Source: Anastrepha obliqua
Taxonomy: Eukaryota; Arthropoda; Insecta; Diptera; Tephritidae
Direction of reading: 5' to 3'
Assembly: GCF_027943255.1 (NCBI RefSeq)
Contig: NC_072893.1
Location: forward strand, 133,981,784-134,045,783
DNA length: 64,000 nt
Below, piece after piece: positions 49,501 to 61,500 of the stretch (position 1 is its first letter; each line of letters begins with the position of its first letter). The notes below the pieces were generated by a model. The model was given only the letters and a program-made list of their open reading frames with translations, made no database searches and was not told where the DNA came from. The position numbers and the translations under genes were made by a program.

Positions 49501-51500
49501 AATGACAAAAATGTTAATGACAGCTGAGCCCACGATGATAGTTTGATAGAACGGATTCTTTTCTATCCTGCCACAAAATTCGCAATTACAACCACTCTGG
49601 TTAATGACGCTTCTTGTGGAATAAAGTACACAAATACTCGATAATGTATGTAAACATACATACGCACTTATCTACTTATGTATCCTTCCATATAAAAACA
49701 AAACAAACGAAAAGCTTCTCTCTATTAAACGAAATTTTACTGAACGCGGTAAATTAAAATGACGCATAATTGATTGCATTTATTTTAAATTTTAGTTGTA
49801 ATTATACAATTTGTGGTCGTACTTAACTTACTTATGCACAGTGAGCAAAATTTATTTCCATTCACTACATTTCATTTCTTGAATGTGTAATTTTAACAGA
49901 AAAGGAATTTATTTCTGTCTCTTGCAGTAGTCGATTGTCAGGTGAGTGACTGGACCCCGTGGAGTGAATGTGATAAGAGTTGCGGCACAGGAGTCACATT
50001 ACGAACGCGAAAAATGATGCGAGCACCGCAAAATGGTGGAAAGCATTGTCCATCTCTAACACAAAAGCGAAGCTGTCAAGGTTTTCGATGTCATGGCGAG
50101 CATGAAAAACGCATTCTTCGTGGTAAGTGCAAACATATACATGAAAACAGCCTTAAAGGTACAACATAATATCAAATTTATTGGTTTGTCCATTGCTAGT
50201 TTAAATATGTGAAGTAAAATCAGATATTTTTCGAATTATTAGGGCAAGCACCTACCTGTGCAATCACGAGTGAATGAGTAAAGAGTATCGAAGTTTTTAC
50301 GAGTATTTATAAAGCTTCTTATTGCCTCTTAAAATCCAATATAAAAGTTTGCATGTAAAATTGATATATTTTGCAAAACCAGTTGCATTGAAGAGTCAAA
50401 AGCAGCACTTGGCAGAAAGTGTTCAAAGCGAACGCTTGGCAATAATTAAAGAAAAAGCAACACCTTGCCTTCCTGCTTCTTAGCATGGCAAAAATAATTG
50501 CATAAAAGCGTACATGAGTGCACAGGATCTTATATATACAGTGTTTTCTTTTTTTTTTTGCGTCCGCACAATCTGACATACGTACATATGTACCTTCATA
50601 AGTTGCGTGTGTTAGAGAGAGAGTTGTGTGACCGTATTAAGAGTAATCACTTGCAAACTATGTATAAACATACGTACATATGTAAGTGAATCTAAGAGTG
50701 CGCACTCAGGCGAACACATGCAACTCAAACACCGAGACCTCAACTTGTCAGCGACGAGCATAATTTGTAATGCGAAAACTACCGTATGTTCATTCTGATG
50801 TGTTTACAAGCCGGAAAGTGAGCTTTACGGCAAAAAAAAAGTAATTTTCACGCCATCAAATTTGCATGAAGTTCCTCTTTTTATGTCTTTTAAATTATGC
50901 AAATGTGGACGGGCAAGTTCTACTAACTTCCTCGTTCTTTGTTAACACTACCGAGCGCCGAACTAGCAAACAGACGTTCGTCCAGAATAAAACTAAGGTG
51001 AGTTATTATATGCGACAGCAAGAATCCACATACTATATTACTCGTAACGGTGTAATGTTTAAGCGGATATACATACAAATATGTAACTAAATAAATGAAA
51101 CTGTTGTATAAATGTGTTCCAACATAAAATTGGTTATATATCTACCATGTATACAAATTCTGCCATGAAGGCGGCATAAAACTGTAAGTTCTTCCATCTT
51201 GTGGAAAACCCGCATACGACAAGTTGGAGGAGGATCTCACGCAAACACCCAAACGTCAATTATTTGTACAATATATATATTCACATACATACATATATAT
51301 AAAAACAGTTAATGCATAGTTCAAAAAAATAATAATACAACTTTTCGGTCCAATTTCAGAAACAGCACTAATACTTCCATTTTCGCTAGCGGAGATTCAT
51401 AACTTCAATAGAAGTAAAGAGCCACTTTGGCATATGCACGATCCCAAAAGGCATGACACCAATGAGTACGTATACATCCCGGATATTAAAATTAGTTAGT
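43510..51500 (+). CDS. secreted somatomedin-B / thrombospondin-1 protein (SBSPON-like)
   Basis: Exons 43510-43843, 49928-50122 and 51360 onward join in phase. The first exon has a hydrophobic segment (FILELLIAVALLLQPQLVLA) ending at a likely signal cleavage before GSC, then a cysteine-rich somatomedin-B domain (LCC, PCYC, GDCCVDFKDYC). The second exon is one thrombospondin type-1 repeat (WTPWSECDKSCGTGV, CPSLTQKRSC). The third starts ETALILPFSLAEI, as after TSP1 in SBSPON-type matrix proteins. The third exon either runs to TAG at about 51500 or is spliced at a donor after 51465 to a C-terminal exon I could not find. Family members usually continue with another Cys-rich part, so the model is probably incomplete at its 3' end. 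The role is inferred to be extracellular matrix. The 6.1-kb first intron holds a hAT element and a SINE. The start has some 30 residues before the hydrophobic core, longer than usual. Confidence 0.78.
44338..45598 (+). mobile_element. internally deleted hAT transposon
   Basis: The ends are TAGGGTTTGCAGTCCCG and, inverted, TAGGGTTTGCAATCCCG. The 8-bp duplication GGTATATT flanks both (44330-44337 and 45599-45606), as expected for hAT. Both subterminal regions are packed with CCCGGGAT/ATCCCGGG units. At 1261 bp it lacks most of a hAT transposase gene, so it is non-autonomous. Confidence 0.9.
44695..45342 (+). pseudogene. hAT transposase C-terminal remnant
   Basis: The 215-residue open frame keeps only the C-terminal dimerisation region of a hAT transposase (YSYLMTIKPTSVESERAFSS, then IRSRLNDETLDELCFLKGYL). 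The zinc finger and the catalytic Asp residues are missing, so no transposase activity is expected. The frame is still open, which suggests a fairly young deletion derivative. Confidence 0.8.
45607..49927. other. remainder of first intron of SMB/TSP1 gene
   Basis: Apart from SINE copy C (48322-48590) I see no annotated element. A minus-strand frame starting near 46452 (ATG in CAAAATGG, MASLSIVLLSSVISTFLAK) resembles a signal peptide and ends at a possible donor, but stands alone and is not called. Confidence 0.4.
48322..48590 (+). repeat. tRNA-like SINE, copy C
   Basis: The head GTGCGTGGCTACCATTCGGG matches the head of copy A. Then follow GTCGCCCCTCGGCTGGCAAT, AAAAAGCTCCTCATAAAA, GTTCGGAGTCGGCTTGAAAC, CAAATAGGCGGAGGAGC and GTACGCGAGAATTATTTATT. 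This is the longest copy in the window, lying in the SMB/TSP1 intron in the sense direction. Confidence 0.7.
51160..51300 (+). repeat. tRNA-like SINE, copy D (truncated)
   Basis: Shares CTGTAAGTTCTTCCATCTTG, GGAGGAGGATCTC, CAAACACCCAAACG and TCAATTATTTGT plus an AT/ACAT tail with the 3' half of the other copies. It lies about 60 bases upstream of the third exon of the SMB/TSP1 gene. Confidence 0.55.
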
Positions 51501-52258
51501 GAGAAAATTTTATTACATCTTTCAACCACATTCAAAACTATGTTTCGTTTTTTAACACCTAAAATTTATTGCATCTTTTCCACCAAAAGAGATTTTGTAT
51601 TGCAGATGATTATTAGACTCACTAAAATTTTAGTTATATTTTATATGATTTATTATTTGTTACGCCTACTTATTAGTTAATGTATCTTTCCTGCATCTAT
51701 TTGATACACAATCCCTTCAGATTGGTGCAACGGATTTCGTGGGTAAATCTGCACGCACTACCGTTGTCGAATTGATAACACTGTTTTTCGAATAAATACC
51801 TAAAGCATTCTGAAAAGCAAAAGTTCTTTGCGCTTAAATATTTAATTTAGTAGAAATAAATATGTATACATATAGTAATAAATGCGTTCCACAAAAACGT
51901 TAAGACGGGCACAATATTATATATTTATTACTAAACGTCTATTCACAGCTATTTTGTGCACAACATTTGTGTCCTTTCACTTTGGTAGTCATCTACTCAA
52001 CGTTGTACGAATGCAAATTATTTCGTCCTTTGTTGCAAGAACTAAGCCAGTAACTAAAGTTGGTGCGGGTCTGCGCCCAAAATAAGCCTATGCAAATCTC
52101 CTCACTTTCCATCAGCTCTTCGTCAGTATTTTCATTTCATTACTGTGGCGTTGAGCGCTATGTTAGACATTTAAAATAATCTGCTTATAGCTGTCAATTG
52201 GCAGTCCGTTGTCACTCATTCCTTCGGATACAATTGTGCCGTAAATGGTGCATTCCAC
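51501..52258. other. spacer, possible 3' flank of SMB/TSP1 gene
   Basis: AT-rich with no domain signal in any frame; a C-terminal exon of the SMB/TSP1 gene was sought here and not found. Confidence 0.35.
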
Positions 52259-54504
52259 TGTTACGTACAGACAAGTTCAACTAATTTTACGGTTTATATT
52301 ACATTTAGCACTTAATTGTTTTATCAGATATATACTTTTTTTTCTCTAATTTAATAGATTATATACTAGTCTTTAATAGTGCGAAGAAACATTTAAAAAA
52401 AGTCATGAAATACTGAAGAAAAATGCAAACAACCCACGTCACATACGGGACACACTAGCGAAAAAAAATATTAATTAAAACACATATTTATAATTCAAAA
52501 ACATTTTTTTATATTTGTCACGTACAGACAAGTCGTGTCACGTACGGGACATAGTTCAACTTAAATCTATAATATATGTAAAAATCTTGGGAAAGGCAAT
52601 GTTTTCTGCACTCCACAACTTTCTCCTCAGTTTTAATAAAATGGAAGTTGGAAACTCCAGTTATCGCTTTGGCATTGTCCCACGGCGATGCACTTTTAAT
52701 CCTTTCATAAATTTCAGAGGATGGCACATAAATCACACGGGTTTTTGTGACTAATTGAGAAGCTAAATCAGAAAAGTCCTTGACTGATTGGGCAACAACA
52801 TGGTCATTTTGGCTCATCATTTTCTCTCTTCCCAATCTTTTGATATTTCCGCCAACTCCGTCTGTCACACCTTTTCCATGCGATGTAGCAAAATATTTCC
52901 AATAAAAGGGGATTTTGTACTTTTCACTCAACATTGATGTTAGTTTAACCATATAACGGTTCTTAAATTCCGATGAAGGGCGGTCACTCCAAATAATTTC
53001 CGCTGAAAGTAAGTCTTCATTTTCTTTATGCATCAAGTCAAACAATTTATTGATGAAAACAAAAACTGTATCCTTGTCTTTCGAATTTTCATCTGAGCAT
53101 ATAAGATATGTTTGGCAATTGCCTTTGTAAAAACTTGCAGCAGTAAATAAAAGAACACTTGTTCGTGACCAGAATGCGCTTTGAACTTCATTTCGCACAT
53201 TTTCATTGCGTTGGTCTTTTTGAAATTCACCGGCTTGAACTCGTTTTAAATTAACATACTTCATCATAATATGGATAGAATCAATCAATTTTTCTTTAAG
53301 TTCACCTGAAATTATTTCGTGGTTTACTAAAGTTCTGAGAGGTTCTGAGTTTTTTTCCCATTCCTTCCATACACAGATTGTAGGTACTTAAATCCATAGA
53401 AATTAATATTTTTTTGCCATCAGAACAAGCATCACATTCATTTTTCCAGCACTTCGAGTCTAAAGAAAGATCACATAAAATCATAGTCCTCCAGTCGTTA
53501 CAATAATTTTGTTTCAAACCTTTCAATTTGAATATAAAATTTTCATGAGTTAAACATTTGCACTGGTCTGAAGGTGTGTCTTTTATTAGCAAAACGTTTT
53601 TCGGTCTTAGACTACAAAATTTTGAAAATCCAATTTCGATATTAGGAAAAAATTCTTTAAAAATGAAAAAGGCTTCTCGTAGGTACAAAGTTAAATAATG
53701 ATTTTGACACTTCTTCTTAATGCCGTTTTCCCAAACAACGATGAAATCATTTGCGCCTGGGCAGGTATACACAATATCCGGACGATAGTAAAATGCTTTC
53801 ACATCGTGATAACGTGTATCGTCACCTGATGTGCTAATGTTTGGGTTTTCTGCTAGAGCAATGTTCATTTTACGCGCTAGTTCTGTAACACCACTTTTTT
53901 CTTTCTTGGTGATTGAGGCAGTGCTTTTAGAGACTTTGAACAGCTTTAGATAAAGTCTGTTTCGACTTGTACGGAGATTCAGTACTTACAGGAGAATCAG
54001 TAGGATTTTTAAGTTCAACCCGCTTTTTTGTCCTTTGCAATCTCTTCTTATCCCTTTTCTTAAATGAAATTGCTTTTAACTCACCTTCAGAAAGATTTTC
54101 TGCTTTTCGTTTACGAAGCTCACGCAATCTTTTAGTCTCATTAGCGGTAAAGTTTCGATCTTTCTCTTTTTGCTTTTCTCGAAATTTTCGCATGCGGCTA
54201 GCACTGGTTGATGGTTGCTGGTCGCTCATTTTTGCGTTATTGAGATTTGCAGTACAAAAAAGGGCTTTGTTTATTACAAACGCCAGTAAAAGTTGAAGAT
54301 GTCAGATAACTTATTCTTCGGCGTCACATACAGACACTTTATTATCACCAAGAATATATTGTAAGCAAAGCGATTTCAAACAAAATTGTTTCACCAGTTT
54401 TTAGACCGCTAAAAGTTAGCTGTTAACAGAAAAATTCAATTTGTATAGTCGACTTGTTTTGCAATTATTAATAGAAAAAGGAATTAAGCGTCACGTATGG
54501 GACA
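52259..54504 (-). mobile_element. DNA transposon of unassigned superfamily
   Basis: A transposase-like coding region (minus strand) is bracketed by six copies of a near-palindromic site, consensus TGTCACGTACRGGACA: 52259, 52437, 52516 and 52536 on one side, 54322 and 54489 on the other. These look like subterminal transposase-binding sites. The exact ends and target duplication could not be fixed, so the coordinates are simply the outermost sites. Confidence 0.6.
52518..54229 (-). pseudogene. transposase-like protein with SHGKG/DGVGG motif
   Basis: Three overlapping frames make one protein of roughly 560 residues. It has a basic start (RMRKFREKQKEKDRN, RLQRTKKRVELKN), then a Cys-rich region (CKC, CWKNECDAC), then a C-terminal core with WSDRPSSEFKNRYM and FATSHGKGVTDGVGGNIKR. 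The last pair of motifs is common in insect repeat-derived proteins and looks like an RNase-H-fold transposase core, with the SD as a candidate catalytic Asp. Between frames one and two (near 53941) a one-base shift or a short intron (donor GTAAGTACT near 53988) is needed. Between two and three, an A7 run near 53325 has one base too many. The final codons (YVPYVTRLVCT) are encoded by the repeated binding sites themselves. The copy is probably dead. I cannot name the superfamily. Confidence 0.65.
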
Positions 54505-55508
54505 TCGAAACTTTCCTTTCCGTTATGATTAATTTCTTATAAAAAAAACGCTTAACCAAAAAAATGAGTATGTAGTTAAATATAGCGGACCATACACTAT
54601 AACTAAGAACAGAAATCTAGTTTCTATCTGATAAACAATAGCGGCAGCGACCTCGCAAAAAGTTGTGTAAAGACTAATGAAAAAAATGAGACATACTCAC
54701 TACAATTTTTGTAAATTATTTTAGATGAGAACATAATCTCACTATGTACGTGCAATAATATATAAAAAATGCATATTTGTAAAACAGTTCAGAGTTCCAC
54801 TTTTTCATGGAATGCTCCAAATATAGATGTAGAAGGCATGCACAACTGACTAGGTTGGGGGTAATCCTCAGGGGGGTTTTATTTTAAGCACTTTATTGTT
54901 GCTCGTTGCTCACAGGATGATAGAATAATGGAGCAAATAGAACTGCTCTAAAGTCTGATGTATACAGTGGAATCAGATGTGGATTTAAAGTCGAAATGCC
55001 TTCTTTACGCGTTTGTACAATTACTTGGCGCCATGTGTAATTCCCTGCTGTGTTGTAAATTCTTGCAATAAAGTGGGAGTTCTGATAAATTATGCAATTG
55101 TTTGTTAGTTTGCAAACATTGCGGTCTGTTTCCGTATTTTACTGGGTTCACTTTATCGCCATTATGTAAATTAGATTAAGGTAAACTTTGTCTCTGTTTG
55201 TATTTAAGAATTGAGTTAAATTCGAAAGGGAACTTGGAGCAAAGAGCAATCAAAAAGTTATTATTAAAAATATTAAATTATTTTGCCCAAGTCCCGACTA
55301 GGTTCTGTCTGTGCTGTGCAAATAATTGATAAATGAAATATATATATATACTTAAATATTGAAAAGATAAAATAGCAACACATACTTACGAACGTACTTA
55401 ATAAATATTCGACACGTTTTTGAGCTAATCCTTTAATGATTATAAAGTATATTAATTTTTATATGTTTACGTACAAACATGCATACAAAAGACTTGGACG
55501 GGTTTTTA
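54505..55508. other. 3' flank of sevenless
   Basis: AT-rich; no gene seen. An AATAAA on the minus strand overlaps the sevenless stop codon (55504-55510). Confidence 0.45.
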
Positions 55509-58500
55509 TTACAATCTTGATATAGCTTCATTCATATGAGGGCTGGTGTCAATATTAATTTTTTCCATTTCTGAATCAATTAGCTGAGAATCATCGGATA
55601 TGGTTTCTATATCAACATCTTGGTAAAATGTTTCTAATTGTGCCGATAAGTTTTCCGTGTCCTGCGAGTCTTTTTGGCAATATGTCGTTTCGACAGGGAC
55701 ATCGTGCGTTTTCGTCATTGGAAATGTGTTCAGTTGAAATGTGGTGAAATGATTTTCAGTCTGATTAACGTATAAAGCGCAGTCTGCATTATCAACGGCG
55801 AAGCCTAAATTAATTCGCCTTAGTTCCGTTTTAATTCCAATTAGTTGAATGAGACATTTTCCAAACGATGGGCGATCATCTGGCTTGTTACTCCAGCACT
55901 GTAAGAACAGTGAAAACCTACGGATATTTGAATGGAGATTAAAACTGAGTTTCAATGATGCATACACCACGTCCGTAGCTAAGTACTTACAGTTTATCTG
56001 GGCAATTTTTGGGTTTTTCTAGTCTTCCTCCGTCCTTTACATAATTTAGAGCTTCGTAGTTATTCCTCCCGGCATATGGCTGTTGGCCGAAAGTAAATAT
56101 CTCCCAACAGAGTACAGCAAAAGCCCACACGTCAGATTGTGTTGTGAAAACGCCATCACTTAGGCTTTCTGGAGCCATCCATCTGACTGGCAAAAGACCT
56201 TCGCTTTCTTTGCTATAGTAATCGCTCTTGTAAATATCGCAAGCTAAGCCAAAGTCACCAATTTTTACAATACGTTTACTTGTGTCATAAGAAGATACTA
56301 AGCAGTTACGGCAAGCGAGATCACGATGTACGAAATGCATATCTTCTAGGTAGCTGCATCCTTTACAAACATCAATGCACATGGAGGTTAGATCTATCAA
56401 GTGCAGAGAAGCAACGGACCTCTAAGAAAAAAGGCTTGATTGTTGCAGTTTTAAATTCGATTATCGTGAATAAATACATACGTTTGAGTTTGGTCGTGAA
56501 TCGCGTAAATAACGCAGTAAGTCTCCTCCCTCCATGTGCTCCATGACTACAGATATCGACTCGGTATCGAAGCAGATTCCAATAAGTCGGACAATATTTT
56601 CATGTTTGAAATTGCTCATTAGTTGAGCTTCCTGCAACAGCTCTGCAAATTCGCTGGCACCCTTTCTCAGACTCTAAATAGTCAAAACATATAAGTTTAG
56701 TTTGGTTTTTTTAGCTATAAATTCACCTCGAGCTCACTTTAATTGCTACTTTTTCCTGTTGGTCGCAGTTTTGATGTTTTATTAGACCTTCGTACACTTC
56801 GCCAAAAGCGCCACTTCCCAAAAAATTCAATATTGTTATTTGATTCCAGTGGAGTTGGGGCAAGAGGGCGATATCAGCATCACTTAAAGGCCCTCCAGTG
56901 TACAATGTAGAATGACTTGTGGTGGAAAAAGCTCTATTATGCGATGCCATGAGTTGCTGGTGCTGCAGTGTTGATATGTTGCTCCATATACTTGGGCGGC
57001 TCTTTTCAAGCAACTTTTTTGCCTTTTGGCGTCTTACATGCACTATTTTATTAAGCACTATTTAGATTAAATTGTAAACTTAAAAAGGGAAAAGAAATAA
57101 ACTTACATGCTCTTAATAGAACTAAAATGAGTACAAATATGGAAACAATCGCTGCCGGAGTTATGATTGCCAACACTAATGAGTCTCTTTTTTCGGGGGA
57201 TACAAATGGCTCTAAAATTCGTTCACTATCCATGCTATAAGGTCCCCAACCATATAATTCATTTCGCGCGCGCACCCGAAACATTAACAGCCTTAGTATG
57301 TATATTTCTCGAATTATGCAGCTTAGTTCGGTGGTATTACACGTAACTATCCATTTATCTTCAATCGGACTCGGTTCTTCCGCCCAAAGTGTTTGGCTGT
57401 GACTTGTTATGGAGCCGTTCATATAGTCTGGGTATGTCAATTGACTTCGTCTTATGCGTTTAGTTCTACGAGCTTGTAATGCCTCCAAGGAATACTCCGA
57501 TATTGGTTCCCCATTACCTGGAGCAGCTTCCCAAAATATTCTAAAAACGTCGCCTATCGTATGTTCAACTTGTGGCTGGCCGGGTCGTCCTGGAAAGTCA
57601 CCCAGTGTTTCATACACAAAATGCTCGTTTGGCACTTCTGGCCATATATAGGGATCTACTAGGGTTTCGTAAAATATTTCAAGAACAAATTCATATTTAG
57701 TTTTCGGCTCTAATTCTGGCACAACTATTACGGAAGAGTTTTCCGTAATATCAATACTGAACTCATTGTCTCTGTTTACTTCTTGGCATGCCAAAACTGC
57801 CCTAGTTACGTTAGAAGAAGTAACCCAACTCAATGTCAAATTATAGGCTGTCTTTTTCACTAGCAATAGCCGAGAAGGAGTTTCAAAAGTCCTTACAATA
57901 ACCGACGGCGTTGTATTAAATTTTTTTTCTGTAGAGAAAACATCCAACCACAATTTATACTCCTGTGAAGGTTCTAAATTCGTAAGGAGAAAATTCAAAT
58001 TGCTCAATCGCTTCTGAGCATCTGAATCAGAGTTCTTTTCTTGCCAGTGTAACTTATACCACACTTTATCGCAGTTAGGTTCCTCAGGTACATTCCACAT
58101 CACATAAATTTGAGATGGATTAATAGCATACGCAGTGAAATTAAGAGGTAAAGATGGTGTGCCAACGCCTGTACGGACTGTCATAACCTCAGAATACCAT
58201 TCATCTAATTTTAGTTTTCTTTGATAGTACGATGATAAGGCCAGTTGAATCGTGTACTTTGTAAACGGCATAAGGTCTGTTAAATTTAGACTCTTTTCGA
58301 AGGTTGAATAACTGCGCGACACTTTGCTATTATCTGTAATCAATATGGTATATTTTAAGCCTGGAATCTTCAACTTGCATTTTTCCTTGTCTTTTACTTG
58401 TGGGAAAATCATAGCCATATAACTTTCACCCACATCAATGATCTGTGGTTTTAACAAGTTCTTATTTTGCAACAGCATATCGTAATCCGGAAGAAGGCAT

Positions 58501-61500
58501 TCGTGCGCTGGATAATGTTGGTAGTTATACGCCTTGATATTTTTAATATCCGTATTGTTTATTTGATATTCCAAGTTTTGTTTTCGTGCACTGTATGCGT
58601 AAATACTTTCGTTTTGCAACACGTAGATGTAGCTATTATCTCGGTCAATTTGGCTTGTTCCTTTTGAGGTATATGAAAGTATTGAGTTTTGAGACATGCA
58701 TAAACGCCTTTGAATGTCATAGGTACAAATGATACCATTGTTATCTATAAGATTAACCGTCTCCAATTCTGGCAATGAAGAATCAGCAAACATTTTGTGA
58801 AATTTTGAATTTTTGAACGATATGAATGTGGAATTACTCAGAATGTGCCCCTCAAGTGAATAAATATTCGCTTTTGTGTCAAACTCTAACCAAATAAGAA
58901 TATTTGAGAAAGGTAAAATCATAAGGTCTTTTACGGTCTTCCCTCGTTCGAGTGAAAATATTTTATTTGGGGTCATTACTTTACCTTCGAACTGGCACAA
59001 ATCTAGTTCATATATTGAGACAGAATACTCATCTTCTGTTTCTAATTCGGCCCAGTATACTGTTCGCTGAATCCAGTTGACGGTCATAGATAGTACGTCG
59101 GCTCGCATTCTTACCAACTTGATTGGCTTAAAATCAGCTGTAAGAGAAATAAGCTCTACATTTTCATTGACCCACAAAACACGTCTCTCACTCTGTACAA
59201 CTGCCATATGTTCTACTTGACTGTTTGTATGTATTAATACATTATGCATATTCAAGTCCAAATCATATTCAGCAATAAATTCACTTGTAGCATAAAGAAA
59301 TGCTGGTTTGGATTGAGGATCTGAATTGATATGAATTTGAAAAGTGCTCCGTTGGCTTCCTTTTAAAAACCCTGGCATGAAAGACTGTACTTCGAAGATA
59401 TACGTCTCCCCAACCTGTAAGCCATCTATTGTTGTTTCGAAGACTTCTTTGTTACTTGAATTATATATTTTTTCGTCGTGCAGCTTATCTCCAAGCCAAC
59501 AGTATATTTTATAGCTTAATTCAGTATAGGGCCTTTTATTTTCAGGAGCATTCCACCGCACAATTGCGCTAATGTTGGAGTTTGTTTCAAGTGGATCTTT
59601 AAAATGTTGAACAAAAACTCGCATTTGCTTAGGCGAGGCTAAATTAGTAGTAGGTGCAAGAAGTTGCACACGGGTGGCTGGGCCTATGCTCCAGTACGTG
59701 GATGGTGTTATGGAAATATTAAAATTTGGTTGTAGAACAAGAGTTTCACCTATTCTTAAAAACGAATCGTTCGTCTTGAAAATGATGTCTTTTTTGCTAT
59801 TAGAATCATTATATTGTAAAAGTATGTTGTAAAATGTTGTATGATTTTCTAAAGAATTTACTGCTTGCCATTTAATGATAAATTCGTCTGTGTATGCTTG
59901 ATTGATGTGGATACTTTTACTATCAACGGCTTCAGGGACAACTGAATGGTCATTAGTGGGTATATAATCAGGCCGCAGAGTAATGCAATTAATTTTGCTT
60001 AGTTGTGATAGTTGAATCTGAACTTGGTTAGTTAAATTGCTTGTTCTTGCGAAAATAATTGTATTCGAATTTAATTTTAACCACATGAGACTATCAATTT
60101 CATGTAAATATTTTAATGAATCCTTTCGAATGTCATTTTCTAATATTTTATATTGTAAATCATCTGCAGCCACATCGGTGCTTGTTCTGAATAAGTTAAC
60201 CTCACCATCGCCTCTCCGAACAGCCCAAAAGAGGCGTTTTCCTATTACATCCAAGGCGAAACCGCGTATCTCATCGTTGTCTGTGCTGACATGGTAATAT
60301 TCATATTCGTCCGTGTCAAGAGTGTCGCCCAAAGAGCGTCTCACTAATCTCACTCCTGTCGAGTAGTAGATATGCCCGTTGTATACATCAACTGCGATAC
60401 GTTGTGCATCGAATATGGATAGCAACTCACGTTGACTGCCATCTAAGTTCGCTCTCATCACACAGTTTCTCAGCGTATCTACCCAATACATCTTGCCACC
60501 ACGCCACTCATATGCAAAGCTCACTGCATTTGTGGCTATAAATGAGCAATTTATCTCAGGATTCATGATGTTTGCACATTGCAAGCGATTGTCCTCAGAA
60601 ATGTAGTACATTGTGGCATTCAACTGCATAAAATCTTGTACGTTTTCCATTTGACCGACCTGCTCTACATGTTCACCGGTCTCATTCATTTCGTAAACAC
60701 CATTCATGCTTGCCAGTAGAAATTTGTACTCCCCAAAAGGCCAAGTACGCGTTAACAATGCTTTGGACCACACGCCAAGTGTACTAACAGCAATGACACG
60801 AACACGAAACTTGTACAAATTATTCGGTTGTAATTTTTCTACATTGAAGTATGTTGTCTTTATATTGCGTATATTAAAGGCGCTATTACTTGCCACGTCC
60901 ATTATCTCAAGTTCATAATCCCAATTTTTCCAAGCATATCCGGTCTGGTATTCGTCCAGTTTTGGCTCATTCCAAGTTATTTTGGCCATACTTGAAGTTA
61001 CTAAAGCATTCAACTTTTCTGGGCTTGTTGTTTGCACTGGTTGTGTTTGCGTAAGCGCATTTTGTCCCTTTTTTGCCATTGGCAAAATATTCCAACACCA
61101 TTCCAACTCCCTTACAGTCCATATGTCGTATTCGTTTGTATTGAAGTTCTCTCGTACTAGATGTGTACCATTTGTGGCTAGTATATGAACTCCATTATAC
61201 CAGAAGCTAACAATGCGTTGGATATTAATGGATAGTCTCAACTGAAGATTTTGTACATATTGCCCATCATAAGAGCTTTCGTACAAATCTTGGTCACTTG
61301 TATTGTAAAATATTATTAGTCTCCTTTGAAAATCATTTGAGAAGTGACCAACGTCCCTCTCAACTATGGGCTCTGAGTAATTAGTGGCCAGATTAGTTCG
61401 AACAAGACTACCATTTTTGGCCCAAAATAGCCAGCCATTTATGGGATCTACATTTAATCGCTCGACGGGTAGTGTTATATTGCTAATTATCGTACCCTGA

